A stretch of 64,000 nt of DNA from Cordilura impudica. Its lineage: Eukaryota; Arthropoda; Insecta; Diptera; Scathophagidae. The translations under genes and the position numbers were made by a program. Shown here piece by piece: positions 1 to 10,906 of this stretch. Where the stretch lies: the NCBI GenBank assembly GCA_963682025.1, contig OY821517.1, positions 233,964,868 through 234,028,867 of the forward strand, written 5' to 3'. The notes below the pieces were generated by a model. It saw only the letters and a list, made by a program, of their open reading frames with translations, was not told the DNA's origin and did not search any database. Numbering within the stretch: the stretch's first letter is position 1; each line of letters begins with the position of its first letter.

Positions 1-555
1 AAATATTTATTAATTTTCATGGCTGAGTTTGAAATTATTCAGGCTCAAGATCAAATGTTTTTACTTTAAATAAAGCAAAAAACATTGGCACATTTGTTTA
101 AAAAATTGATCTATATTCTGCATGACAGGTTATGCAGCTGTTTCGGGAAGACCCGAACAACCCTCATTAGTAACCAAAATTTCAAACTCAATCATTAAAA
201 TGATGAAGATCGAAAAAGAGATTTTTTATTTTTATAGAAAATAATAAAATTAAAAATACGGAGGGCACGCCGCTAACGCTAGATGAAAGTTTAGCAAGAA
301 CAAGTTTTTTTTCTTGTTTTTTTCAAGACAAAAACAAAATTGTGTGTTGAAGTATGCAATGTGTACTCATATATTGTTTCAAAATTGTTTTATATTTTAG
401 TTGGTTATATTGGAAGAGGCTTAAATAGTATAAGTTTTGGTTGAATTTTCATTTGGTTGTTGTTTTTTATAGAAAATAATGAAATTAATATCTATTAATA
501 TAATTTGTAGTAATATACTATAGTACATGTGTTAATATTTAGTGTAAGTACATAC
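1..555. other. AT-rich left edge, no gene recognised
   Basis: I see no coding region, LTR or terminal repeat here. There is a small perfect hairpin at about 138-153 (TTCGGG stem). If the adjoining exon candidate is real, this stretch would be intron or flank downstream of it on the minus strand. Confidence 0.4.
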
Positions 556-790
556 TTTTTCAACCATGATGAATAACGTGAAGATCCCTCGTCATCTATT
601 AATTTGTGATTGCTGAAACGTTGATTTACGTCTTCTAATTTGATGACATTTTTATCAGTGGAAGAGTCATTTTTTGCTATACCGACACGTTTTTCAACTG
701 ATAATTCTGTGTTTGCTGATACATTCGATATCGATGCCGCAATTTGAGTGGCCAAATAACCGGATATCCTAAATTGGTTCATCATTTGCC
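556..790 (-). CDS. Candidate internal exon of an unidentified host gene
   Basis: An open minus-strand stretch is bounded by splice-like signals. On the minus strand a pyrimidine-rich tract ending CTCCACAG precedes position 790, and the sequence after 556 reads GTATGT. Between them about 78 codons stay open, in a non-repetitive, polar composition unlike the transposon genes around it. The reading frame gives a split codon at both ends, as an internal exon would. The end of the exon reads DDEGSSRYSSWLKK. This acidic-then-aromatic pattern loosely recalls the motif I remember from eIF4E-transporter proteins, but that is only a resemblance. I do not recognise the gene. It could also be a chance open frame. 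It is the only place in the window where I suspect host coding sequence. Confidence 0.3.
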
Positions 791-1572
791 TGTGGAGTAA
801 AAAGTTGTAGGCTGTATGTACATGAATTGATTTCCATATTCTAAAAACATACACCCAAAATGAGTAAAAATGTAACTATTAAATGCTCAGTTAAATCTAA
901 CGAAGTTTCTATTAATTTTTTTACAATTGTAGTGACTTTATTTGCCACAAGAAATAAGTTACATGAGTATGGTTTTTTTTATATTAACATATAACTTTGA
1001 TTCTCTTATTGTTATTTATTGGTTTAACAAACTAAAAGTTTTTATTTCAATTCCTTGAAATGAAACTTCAGCTTTGCTATAATCGGCTTTCCCCGTTCAC
1101 CACTAAATCCTCTTCTGGTAATACTTCTCTCTCGCGTATTCCTAAGTTCCTCTCTGCTCGTTATCACCGTCAAAACCGGCTAATCCCTTTTCGGCTAGCG
1201 ACTCGCCGGGAAGAGTACCACAAGTTTTGAAGATCAACTCCACTTGCGGATGTAAAATTACTTATGGGGACCTGGTTCTGTCTAGCAGATCACTACCAAG
1301 TTTTCTACACACTTAGCTAACAAACTCTGTTCGCGACTAAATTATCACTCTTAAACTAACTACACACCACGCTCTAGAACGTCAAAAGTGATTAGAGAAA
1401 TGACATGTAAAGATCTGTCGTGATTAGTAAATTACTTTAATATTTTGACTACACCAATTTGTTCTACAACTTTACTTGTGACTAGTGATTCAGTTGGAGA
1501 GATCTGTAATGAATAGTAAATCAAAAACTGTGTTTAATTAATCCTAGCTGTATCATTGTTGGTCCAAGACTT
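791..1572. other. Unassigned stretch, no gene recognised
   Basis: No convincing coding frame. A patch at about 1075-1320 is richer in G and C than its surroundings and contains CCGGCTA and TCGGCTAGC words, which might be an old repeat, but I could not pair it with anything else in the window. Confidence 0.35.
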
Positions 1573-2227
1573 TTATATCTTTTATACCCTCCACAACATG
1601 TGCAGAGGTTATATATAAGTTTGTCATTACGTTTGTAATAATTAGAAAAAAAATTTGGACCCCATTATATATCGCACCTGTACCTCTAAAGTGAGTCAAC
1701 TCAAAATTTTTCAATTTTCGCTTTTTGCAAGAAAACGATACACAGTGGTCATATCTGTCCACTGTAAAAATCTTACATCGGTTTTTCTAGTCTTTCGTAA
1801 AAAAAAATGCAGTTGTAACCCTCTTTGTGTTTTAAGAGTAGCTTCTTTAAAATCCACTTAAAAGACATATTTTGAGTTGCACCCAAAAAACTTGTTATTT
1901 TTGATGATCACTGAAAAAATCGCTACTACTGTTATTGTTGTATACTTATTATTCGCAATTCTTTAGAATGAAACAACTGTTTTTAAATTTTATAATAAAT
2001 ATTAAAAAAAAAAACGTTTTTTGCCTCTACTGAAAATTTGTAAATTTTGAGTTGACTCACTTTAGAGGTACAGGTGCGATATATATTCATGATCCTTATA
2101 ACAAGCAGAGTTGATAGGGCAATATCCGTGGAAATCACTGACAGCCTGAGCAGATTGCCACTTAAAATCATCAAAATTGGTTCAATACTACCGATATAAA
2201 ATATAAAAAAAACCATGAGAAATAAAA
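1573..2227 (+). repeat. Hairpin-headed dispersed repeat, copy 1, split by a MITE
   Basis: The copy opens with an imperfect hairpin (TTTTATACCCTCCAC then GCAGAGG), followed by a stretch around TTTGTCATTACGTTTGTAA and then GGACCCCATTATAT. Such hairpin-headed repeats are common in flies. The copy is interrupted at 1667-2084 by the MITE and resumes at about 2085 with ATTCATGATCCTTATAAC, which parallels the ATTCTTGATCTTTATCAC of copy 2 just downstream. Confidence 0.5.
1667..2084. mobile_element. MITE with 43 bp terminal inverted repeats
   Basis: The left end (1667-1709) and right end (2042-2084) are inverted copies of each other over about 43 bp, with key words GCACCTGTACCTCTAAAGTG and its complement. 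Similarity fades inward. There is no coding sequence; the short open frames reading YRTCTSKVSQLKI at both ends exist only because the ends are inverted copies. The flanks are TATA-rich, which fits a TA-targeting Tc1/mariner-type parent, but the exact target duplication cannot be resolved. Confidence 0.7.
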
Positions 2228-2345
2228 TTTTTTATACCCTCCACACCACAGTGGCAGAGGGTATAAAGTATATATAAGGTAAATATATTCTTGATCTTTA
2301 TCACAGCTCGAGTCGATATACCGATTGCCGTATGTCTGTTGACGT
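2228..2345 (+). repeat. Hairpin-headed dispersed repeat, copy 2
   Basis: A second copy of the same repeat type, with a clean hairpin (TTATACCCTC paired with GAGGGTATAA at 2230-2263) followed by TATATTCTTGATC and a GAGTCGATA segment. It abuts the LINE fragment. Confidence 0.5.
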
Positions 2346-3148
2346 GGACTGTACCGTTATTAGTGGGAGTGTTTGCGGGGTCTGCATTAGCCTAGAAGGG
2401 GGTTTTGGTAGAATGTTACTGTTTGTTGAACTCTTTTTGGGGTACTACTACTAGATAGTAGCTCACCTATAATCCTAGCTCTAGACACAAACGCATGCTC
2501 TCCCATGTGGTTATCCAAGATGGGCAGAAATGCTTCTGCTCATCTGAACTACATGCGAGGTGTTATGCTTAGTGAATAGCTAGTCACAAAGCGGCTCATT
2601 TTTCTCAATGAGCCTCTAGAGAGGTACACCTTTGATGGTCCAGGGGGTTGTAGTCACATTGATGTGACGTTAGGTAATGGGGGGGTAGTTTCAGAATTTG
2701 ACATTAGTTGGAAGATTAGGGATGACTTTGGGGTGAGTGATCATAGCCTCATTGAGGTTATGGTCTCTCATCATCGGGCTACGAACGGGATGGACATGCC
2801 ACGCAGGTGGCAACTACATGACGTCAATTGGGACATCTATGCTGAAGCCTTTATGGGGACAACGCTAGATGTGCCAATTGCAGATTTTGGGGCTTGGACA
2901 ATTGACATTCAGGTCGACCAGATAGATCGGTGGATGTGCACAGTGAACGATACTCTCCTGGGTCGTTGGCGCGAGACTCGACACAGAGGAGTCAGGTGGT
3001 GGACTTGGGAGCTAGATACGATACGGGGGAACGCTCATCGCCTGAGGAAGCGATTCCAAAGGGGTAGGCGTTCCAATGTTGAAGATTTTGCTCAAAGTAA
3101 AGCTGACTATCTGGTCGCCTTGAGGACGTACTTATCGGGGCACAAGCC
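2346..3148 (+). pseudogene. R1-clade LINE, endonuclease end and linker (decayed)
   Basis: The translated stretch includes SHIDVTLGN followed by VSDHSLIEV. This is the C-terminal pattern of the apurinic-type endonuclease of R1-clade non-LTR retrotransposons (the SDH motif holds the catalytic Asp-His pair). The open part runs 2664-3191, and the upstream sequence from about 2350 is recognisable only through stops (one around GVMLSE-stop-LVTKR at about 2577). Downstream of the endonuclease comes an arginine-rich linker. R1-clade proteins usually exceed 1,000 residues, so most of the protein is missing, including the N-terminal half and the linker-to-RT segment. The LINE is older than, and cut by, the junction at 3758. 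Confidence 0.75.
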
Positions 3149-3757
3149 TTCCTGCGGTACTTGGAAAAGTACTGGAGAGGGTTATGGTTAACAGACTGAA
3201 GGAATCCCACAATGAGGCTGCCTCAGAATATCAGTTCGGACTTAAAGCAGGGAAGTCAGTTGAGGATGCACGGCATCACGTTAGGAGATGTGATTCTGAC
3301 TATGTGAGCAAATATGTCCTCGGCATATTTGTTGACTTTAAAGATGCATTTCAGTACCTCTCGTGGGATAGCGTGCTTGACAGACTACGGACAGCAGGTT
3401 GCAGGGAGCTTTCCTTGTGGAGCAGCTACTTTAGTGGTACGAAAGTTTTTGCGGTACGAGCTAATGATACTGTTTGTAGGGAGGTTGTCAAGGGCTGCCC
3501 GCAAGGTCCATCTGCGGTCCATTTATATGGAATCAAATGATATATCCCTTGTTAGGGTCTCTAAGAGCATCCCACCAACTCTCTGCTTACGCGGATGACT
3601 TTCTCATTTTAATCGAAGGTCAGTATCGTGCTGAACTGGAGAGGAAGGGTGAGCAGGCCATGCACGAAATCAGTGAGTGGTGAAACAGTATCGGTGTCGA
3701 AGTGTCACGGGAAAAGACAGTTATGATGCTGCTGAAAGTTTATCGCTGGCGCGCCAG
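3149..3757 (+). pseudogene. R1-clade LINE, reverse transcriptase fragment (decayed)
   Basis: A change of frame at about 3150-3185 follows a deletion, and reverse transcriptase reading then begins. Recognisable blocks in order are the ERVMVNRLKE entry, FGLKAGKSVEDA, LGIFVDFKDAF (first catalytic Asp of RT), the KGCPQG turn, and SAYADDFLILIEG at about 3583-3620, which carries the catalytic YADD. Frames are broken near 3510-3540, and there is a stop in SEW-stop-NSIGVEV near 3681. The fragment ends after TVMMLLK where duplicated element F/C sequence starts. The blocks are typical of R1-clade RT; the family cannot be refined by eye. Confidence 0.75.
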
Positions 3758-3764
3758 TTAAAAA

Positions 3765-4756
3765 CTCAGAAATCATTCCTATATTTTTTTTTCTTATAAT
3801 AGTTTAGTGACTTATTACGTTCTTACTTTTTTCTTAAGAAAAATTAAACAAAATAATTTCTTTATTTTTATTTTTTTTCTATGCCAAACTTCAGAATTCG
3901 ATTTTCCATATTTTCATGAGTTGGCAAAATATTATTGGGCAATCAAAAATTCTTTTCTTTATTCTACAAAAGAAAGCATTATTGAGCAATAATTGCTTTA
4001 GTTTAATTTTAAGTGTTTAATATTTCAACAAAATTGCATTTTATTATAACAAAACGCAATTTTGTTGATTCCAACATTTCACAATCAGAGCAACGACTTT
4101 TGTATACTTTTGTATATTCACATAGGCCTTGATTTTTTTAATGTGATTTTACAGGTGTCGTTGACTCTAATTTTTGTTAATGTATTTTTTTATTATTTCC
4201 TCGACATTGTCCGTATTCGTGGGGTTTTGTTGGACATTTGGGAGTACATACGTAACTCCTCCCCATTAGATGAAGGATTCTCCCGAATTCTTCCATTTGA
4301 CATTTTGCATCTATTATGCAATATTATTATTATTATTACTATTGTTGCTAATATAAGAGGTGGTACACTATAGGTTAAAATTTTATTATTATATTTGATT
4401 TTTTCCATTTCTTTTAAATTTTGTATTGTCGTTAGTTTCACTTCCTCCATTGTAGTGTTGTATTAAATGTTAAATTTTAAGTTTTAGAACAATTAATTTA
4501 TCTAAATATATTTTATTTCTATTTGAAAATTTTTGGTTTGCTATTTTTAATGAGCAATTATTGTAGTGTACTAAAATATTTCCATTTAGAACATTTTCTG
4601 TGTTATTATAGTTACTTGTAATAGTCTCATTCTTTGCATTCTTGACCACAATTGTTTGGTCATTAATATTTATGATTTCGGTATTATAATTTGTAACCAG
4701 TTTACAATATTTTTCTTGTGTACAATGACTTGTTAGTTTACATTCGTTAATATATA
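3765..4756 (-). pseudogene. env: Element F: env C-terminal fragment and 3' flank (duplication unit 1)
   Basis: On the minus strand this encodes the C-terminal half of an errantivirus-type envelope protein in two pieces (4470-4772 and 4193-4450). The piece nearer the N-terminus has cysteine-spaced ectodomain sequence (CTQEKYCKLV). The second piece has a hydrophobic membrane segment near YSVPPLILATIVI followed by a basic, polar tail. A shift near 4450 separates them. Sequence left of 4193 is noncoding and may be old 3' LTR. The whole block recurs at 21386-22372. The N-terminal part of the same env lies at 53629-54250, on the far side of element C. A broken, ancient copy. Confidence 0.65.
4026..4067. 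repeat. Near-perfect palindrome in element F (unit 1)
   Basis: CAACAAAATTGC and GCAATTTTGTTG form arms of about 17 bp around a short AT-rich loop. The same palindrome is present at 21645-21686 in duplication unit 2. Confidence 0.7.
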
Positions 4757-4949
4757 TGTGGATACCTCCCAAATGTTTCTAAAGTAACAGTTTTTAAGGT
4801 TTGATTTTTTTGTCAATATTTGTCAATAATTTTCATTTTTTAAATTAATATTATTAGAATATTATAATTGATTTGATTTAATATTTTGGATCTTTGAAAA
4901 GATATAGTTTAAATATTCTAAATTGTTTATTTACTTAAAACATCCTATA
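4757..4949 (+). repeat. Element C LTR, duplication unit 1
   Basis: Begins TGTGGATACC and ends CATCCTATA. It matches the LTRs at 22373-22595 and 53406-53628 but has lost about 30 bp internally. It is followed after two bases by TGGTGAGCCC at 4952, a one-base variant of the tRNA-Trp-type primer site seen at 22598 in unit 2. Confidence 0.85.
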
Positions 4950-5307
4950 ATTGGTGAGCCCTGTGAAAGAAATCTCCGCTTTACTAAGAAAATAGAATTT
5001 ACCATTGAGTGGACGGAAACCTGATAAAATTATGCGATTGGAATCATATCTTAAGGATCTTCAAGTTAGTGATCTAGAAGAATATGATGTTGAGTTGGAA
5101 TTAGCAGATTCTGAGATTACTCTATCTGGTTCTTCTTCCGACTTGAATGTTATTTTACAAAATATGCAAAGTTTTATGGAAGGAATTGAGAAACGCTTCG
5201 AAGAATTCAAGATGCAAAATTCTAACACAACCATACCAACAGTTATACAAAATTGTTCAAGCGAGGACCTCAAAAATTCGAAATCACTCTTACTTCAAAC
5301 TTTCTGG
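4950..5307 (+). pseudogene. gag: Element C gag, N-terminal part (unit 1), cut by element B
   Basis: After the primer site a 37 bp deletion has removed the start codon that unit 2 still shows. The frame then reads SALLRK, an in-frame TAG, NLPLSGRKPDK and on to the coiled, acidic N-terminal region of a CsRn1-type Gag. It breaks at LLLQTFW, exactly where element B inserted (CTGG duplicated at 5304-5307 and 20917-20920). Reading across the insertion continues as TQNPELWF at 20917, the conserved FW-x-NPELWF entry of the DUF7041-type capsid region found in this gypsy lineage. Gag would form the particle and package RNA; this copy cannot, because of the lost start, the stop and the insertion. Confidence 0.75.
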
Positions 5308-6004
5308 TGAAGTGGACTTTTATTAAGGGTCCAGTACGATCGTCATGTAGTGGATTTTTCATGAGGATAACATTGTTTTAAAATAAAAGTCCTTTATTTA
5401 TTTTTATTAGTCTAAGGATATGTCTGGGCAAGACTAGTTCTTGAAAGAACTTCTTCTTCTAGACTGTCGGTTAGAACTCCCTTCTTTATTAGAATACAAT
5501 AGAGTTATTGAGTGCTTTTCTAAAAGTCACTCTATAATAGTGTCTACTCTCTAAAATAACTGTGTACATTTGTAACAGGCGATCATAGAAATTAGGGTGG
5601 TTTCTCATTATTAATATTTACGTCATATTTCATACATGAGAACAATTCCAAATAAACGAGTGGAATTGTACTGGTTAAAGTGCATACCGATACAATGCAC
5701 TGGAATGTGTATTCCATACAGTTAGCATATGAAATGAATTATAGTTGTTCTACATATCGATAAATCAACTCTATCCGATTTCATTGCTTTGTACATTAAC
5801 CCGCTTAGTCAAACAAACACACTGAGTTATTTGTCAACAACCGTTTGACCTACCCCAAGTATCCACTTGATATTTTTCGTTCTATTTATTTGTCGCTAGC
5901 CAAATGTACGTGTGCATGTATATGTAGGTTTGTTTGTTGTATCGATTTGTTGTTACGGACACTTCTTTGTGTTTACATTCATAAAATACGCTATATATAC
6001 GACA
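5308..6004 (-). repeat. Element B 3' LTR (697 bp)
   Basis: Plus strand starts TGAAGTGGAC and ends ATACGACA, giving canonical TG...CA ends on the minus strand. It is 38 bp shorter than the 5' LTR, mainly because of one deletion near 5550. A purine-rich AGGATGAGGG lies just inside it on the minus strand (about 6005-6014) and is the likely polypurine tract. Confidence 0.9.
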
Positions 6005-6356
6005 CCCTCATCCTAAAGAAAAATCTTATAGTTTTGTTTACATAATTATGGGATTTTTATGATTTAACAATTAAATATTTTTTAATTTGATTTTTAATTT
6101 CTATTTTTGTTGTGTTTTGTTACATTTTAAGTATATTTTGTTCAGTTAAAAATATTTATATTTTTCTAAAATAACTTGCTTATATTTACATATTCTTATT
6201 ACAAAATATTTTATGTTTTTATTGCTTACAATTTGCTTTTATGTTTTTTTATATTTATGTTCTTATAGTTGATTCTTAACATTCTAATTGTGTATATTTT
6301 TTCTTCTTATTGTTTACAATGTATATTCATGATCTTAAATTATATTTCTTTAGAAA
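6005..6356 (-). other. Element B 3' noncoding region
   Basis: A very AT-rich stretch between the end of pol and the 3' LTR. Nothing is seen in it apart from the polypurine tract next to the LTR. Confidence 0.6.
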
Positions 6357-7351
6357 ATTTTTGTGTACAGTTTTTTTTTGTCTTTAATTTTTAAATCTAC
6401 ATTCAAATTTTTTATATTTGTTATTTCATAGGGACCCTCATAAGGTGTTTCGCCCTTTCTCCTGTTCCCTACTTTTACTAGTACTAGGTCACCTATTTCT
6501 AAATCTATGGTATTATTGTTATTTAAGCATCTTCTGTTCTTTTTGTCTTTACCTTTTCTATAATTTTTCTTGCATTTTCCAATGAATATTTTAATCTAGC
6601 TCTAAGTTCATTGGCATAATTATCAAAATTGTATATTCTATCTTTGTTCTGTATCTCGTCACCAGGCAAGTTAGCTAATTTGCCGAAAATCAGTTCGAAA
6701 AGTGAGTAATCGTTGTCAACGTGTAGAGTTGTGTTATATGCGAATGCATAATATGGTATCCATGAGTTCCAATCATCATCATCAACAAAGGATAGAAAAT
6801 ATTCATTTAAAACTCTGTGATTTCTCTCAACAGTTCCAAGTGTTTCATGATGATAAGGGGTTGAAAATCTTTGTTCCACTTTCAGCATTTCACATATCTC
6901 CTTCATCAGTTGATTTGTGAATTCAGTTCCTTTGTCCGATTTCAATGTCTTAAATAATCCATGTTTCAAGATAACATTTTCAACAAGTGCCTTCGCTACA
7001 GATTTCGCTTCTTTAGTTTCTATTGGACATGCTATAACGTACTTCGTTAACTCACACTACATTGTGAGAATATATCTAAAATTGATCGATGGTCTCAATG
7101 GACCTACTGTGTCAATCACTATGGTTTCGAAACTTTGACGTGGTGTGTCAGTCTTTTCGGACGGTTCTTTTGTGTGTCTGACTTGCTTATTTCTCTGGCA
7201 GAGATCACACGTTCTTACAAATTGTTTTACCATTTTATACATATTTTTCCATATGTATCTTTGTTTTAAACGGAGTAGTGTCTTCCTAACTCCAAAATGT
7301 CCTCCGCATGGTGTGTTGTGATAAGCTTATATTAATTGTTTTATTCTATCT
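6357..7351 (-). pseudogene. pol: Element B pol: integrase
   Basis: The zinc-binding CDLCQRNK half of the HHCC motif is in the fragment at 7057-7242. The catalytic triad is still visible: Asp in VIDTVGP, Asp in KSDKGTEF, and Glu in LGTVERNH (6523-6969). A stop near 7056 and a frameshift near 6535 separate the pieces. The last part, in a third frame, reads DLEIGDLVLVKVGNRRKGE and then YEGPYEI, the C-terminal DNA-binding region, ending near 6357. It would insert cDNA into the genome. This copy is dead. Confidence 0.85.
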
Positions 7352-9059
7352 TCATCTGTTATGTATTGAGGATTTCTGTATAGCAATATTCTGACGTCGG
7401 TTCTTTTGTTTCTGTTTATGATTTCTTTGAATCTTTCGTGTGTCACCCTGCTCGAAAGCGTAACCTTTGTAATTCAGCTTATCTAATACCGATGGTAGTT
7501 TCTCCAATATATTATCTAAATAGTATGGATTGTCGCTACATCTTATGGCCATTTCATTGAGACTGTTATTGTCTTCAATCTTTATCTGTGTTGTGCACCT
7601 TGTGTCTAATTTAAACTTTATCCTCTTTGCGCGCTTTATGTCATTTATCGATGTACAGTCCCATATCACGAGTCGATCAGACTCCGTGTCGGCTGTCACA
7701 TTTATTTCTTCCTCATTTTTAGCTTTATCACCTGTTCTTTTATTTGTTTCCTTATTTTTCATGCCTCTTGTAAGCACCAATGCTTTTCTTACGGATTCAT
7801 CGATCCCTGGAGGTATCATTGTCTTTAGTATGTCAGAGTCCAGATTTATTCTGGAAAGTGCGTCTGCATTAGTATTATTTATTCCCTTCTTATATACTAT
7901 ATCAAAGTCATAATCTGACAATTCCAAACGTATTCTTGTCAATTTTGAGCTTGGGTTCTTAAGTGAAAACAAAGCAACTAATGGTCTGTGGTCAGTCACT
8001 ACTATGAATTTCCTACCATACAAATAGGGTCTGAAAAATTGTATTCCCCAATGTATACGAAGTAATTCTTTTTCTATTACTGGTTTGTTTTTCTCATGCT
8101 TATTTAAAGATCGGCTTGCGTATGATATTGGCATATCATTACCAATTTCACCTTGTGACAAAACTGCTCCGAGTGCAAAATCAGATGCATCGGTTGTCAA
8201 AATAAAAGGTTTACCGAAATTTGGATATTGTAGGACCGGTGGACTTATCAGTTTCTGTTTTAATGTTTCAAAAGCGGATTGACGTTTTTCCGTCCATTCT
8301 AATTTTACACCCTTTTTTAACAATTCATTTAAGCAACTTGCTATGTCCGCAAAGTTTGCAATAAATCTTCTGTAATAGTTACAAAATGCAACGAATCTTC
8401 TCACGTCATCGGCATTTTTAGGTATTGGATATTTGTGTATCGCATTAAATTTACCAGGATCTGGTTTTATACCCTCTGAAGTTATTAAGTGACCAAGATA
8501 TACAACTTCAGGTTTCAGAAAACAGCATTTACCAGCATTTAATTTTAAATTATATCTGGTCAATCTGTCTAGAACTTTTACTAGGTTTGCGTTGTGATGC
8601 TTCAAGCTGCATCCGAAAATAATTATATCATCAACGTAGAGAAATGCTTCAGAATCTAAGCCTGATAAAGCTATTGTCAACATTCGTTGAAAACTATTTG
8701 ATGATATTTTCAAACCAAATGGCAGTCTCTTATACTGATAATGACCATTCGTCGTTAAAAAAGCAGTATAAGGACGTGATTTCCTATCAAGTTCTATTTG
8801 ATGGAATGAACTTGTCATATCCAACGTAGAAAAATATTTTGCTCTACCTAGTTTGTCTAAGACATCATCTAATCTTGTGAGTGGAAATTTGTCATTGACA
8901 ACTTTGTCATTTAATTTTCTATAATCTACTACTAGTCTCCATTTTTTCAAATCAGTATGTTCCCCTTTCGGAACTAATAATAAAGGAGCATTATAAGGGC
9001 TTATAGACGGTTCTATTATACCATCATCTAATAAATTTCTTACTTTGGAATTTATTTCT
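7352..9059 (-). pseudogene. pol: Element B pol: reverse transcriptase and RNase H
   Basis: The main open segment is 7352-8950 (532 codons). It holds the RT palm with FLYVDDIIIFGCS (catalytic YVDD), then the RNase H core with TTDASDFALGAVLSQ, EKELLRIHW, VTDHRPL and NADALSRI, so all four acidic residues can be seen. The RT entry, LLLVPKGEHTDLKKWRLVVD, straddles 8950, because the expected upstream residues lie in another frame at 8950-9059. This is the same lineage as element A (compare RRFVAFCNYYRRFI in both). The open length suggests moderate age. Loss of frame at both ends means no full polyprotein. Confidence 0.9.
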
Positions 9060-9965
9060 TCAGTTTGTGCATGAGGTAAACGATAATTTTTTTATATAAA
9101 CTGGTTTATTATCGTGTAAGTTAATTGTTTGCCTGTAGAAATTATTGGAGGTCAACTTTTCGCCTTCCAAATGGAATGCATGTTGATATTTTTCTATAAT
9201 GTTTTCCAGCTCAATTTGACTTTCCTTGTCAGTGTTGTTCAAATTCAAACTTTTCAATAGTTTTTCAAATCTATCTTTCGAATACGTGTTTTTAACTTTG
9301 ATTGCGTTTTTGTCAATTTTGATAATTTCATAATCCTCTAGTGGCACTGTCTCCACTCTGAGATTTCTGACGATCTTTGTATCATTAGTTACATTTAGAA
9401 TCTTTACATGTTTGTTACCATCTCTTGGTATTATTGTGTTCGCCAAATATACACCTTCAGTGATTTCTCAGTTTAATATCACTTTATCCTCATTTATGTC
9501 TATGTCAAAAATTACTGTAATCTCACTTCTTGGCGGTATTCTTATATGATTTATTTCAACTATATCTTCATTTATGGGAATGACTATATTCTCATTATTT
9601 GCAATAAATGTCAATACATATCTATCGTAGTCTATGCTACATCTAAATTTGGATAGAAAATATCTACCTAGGATTCAGTCAGTATTTATAGGAAAATCGT
9701 CTTCTACCAATTGCACTATATGTTCTATAATTGTCCCATTTATGTTCATTTTCATCATTGTGGAACCAATAGATCTAAGTTGTTCCCTTGATATCCCTCT
9801 TAAACAACAGGGAATCTACATCATAACGGTAAAAAATACTATGTTTGCACAAAGTGACGTCTGCTCCCGTGTCAATTAAAAATGTCAATGTATGATCCGT
9901 ATTCAATATATTTAGCTTGATGTAATTTCTGAGATTCGATGAGATTGTATATATTTTTTCTATTT
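9060..9965 (-). pseudogene. pol: Element B pol: protease and linker
   Basis: Minus-strand reading from about 9900 gives TLTFLIDTGADVTLC, the aspartic protease active site (DTGAD), followed by decayed protease sequence with at least two in-frame stops and a shift. From 9446 to 9060 an open linker follows. The NC region ends at 9966 with a stop, and the protease frame overlaps it at -1, as in other gypsy elements. The protease would cleave Gag-Pol; this one is inactive because of the stops. Confidence 0.75.
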
Positions 9966-10362
9966 CTAATTCATGCCCCTTGGAGATTCTCTCTGCGTAA
10001 TCTCCGGCGTTTGGAAGTTTCCCTGAGTCTCTGCTCTATTAATGTTGAAACTTCTATTACTATGTTGTCCATTGTTATTTCCATTGTTATTATTTCTATT
10101 GTTATGGTAATTGTTATTACCTCTGTTGCGATTGATATTACCATTATTGCGGTAATTATTATTATTGTTATTCCTATTTACATTCCAATTGCTGTTTCTA
10201 CTTCTGTTGAAGTTTTGGCTTCTCGAACGACATACCTTCGAAAAATGATTCATTTTACCACACTTGTTACATTTCATACCATTGGCTGGACATCTGTCGC
10301 CATGTATTGAACCACAGTTATTGCATTTCGGTCGTTGCTGTCTATTTCCAGCATGATTGCTG
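9966..10362 (-). pseudogene. gag: Element B gag: nucleocapsid end (downstream of element A)
   Basis: Contains CNNCGSIHGDRC and CNKCGKMNHFSKVC, two zinc knuckles for RNA binding, followed by an Asn/Arg-rich, low-complexity tail ending at a stop at 9966. It is the C-terminal part of the gag whose N-terminal part lies at 17825-18694. The first residues of the apparent open frame (before NRQQRPKC) come from the inserted element A LTR. The plus-strand open frame over this region is an antisense shadow of the Asn repeats. Confidence 0.85.
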
Positions 10363-10730
10363 TATAGCAAACAAGATAGTTTTTTAGTTTAAATAGTATT
10401 TATTTTTATTTATACTTCAGCTCTATCTAGGAGCTAAATTATTAATGATTAATGCTAAATTATTAACGATTAATTGATTATAAAATGTTCTTCTTTATAT
10501 ACATATTTTCAACCTATATTAACAACAATGTGTTACCTGCACTTGGGTCAGCATAAACATAAGTGTGCCAGCGTAACAACAACATACAATAACAATATAC
10601 GCAGTCATACAATGTTTTGCAAATGCAGTGGTCAACAATATTGATATTTGTTATTTCCGCATTTGCAAATATTGTACGCTATGCAGTGTGGGTATTATAC
10701 AGCACACTACGAAAGTCGTGTTACGCTACA
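10363..10730 (-). repeat. Element A 3' LTR (368 bp)
   Basis: On the minus strand it begins TGTAGCGTAACACG and ends GTTTGCTATA. A TATATAAAG box lies near 10492-10503 on the minus strand. Immediately inside, AAAAAAGGAAGG (minus, 10731-10742) is an excellent polypurine tract. Confidence 0.95.
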
Positions 10731-10906
10731 CCTTCCTTTTTTATAAGAATGTTCATATAACATTTTGTTCAATGGACATTCTTTTATTATTTGTACTGTT
10801 GGATTTTTTTTTTTTGTGGTTGTATCAAGTGCAAGTTTCACATTTTACAATAAATTTATTTTATTTTATTTACAAATATAGATTTACAGAAAAGAATGCA
10901 TATTGT

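Noticed and set aside
138..153. TTCGGG-loop-CCCGAA hairpin near the left edge
   Set aside because: A six-base stem with no associated feature; expected by chance at this scale.
3807..4373. Plus-strand hydrophobic open frames
   Set aside because: AT-rich T-run translations antisense to the F env fragment.
9939..10310. Plus-strand open frame rich in Ile and Val
   Set aside because: Antisense of the Asn-rich nucleocapsid tail of element B (AAT and AAC codons read as ATT and GTT).
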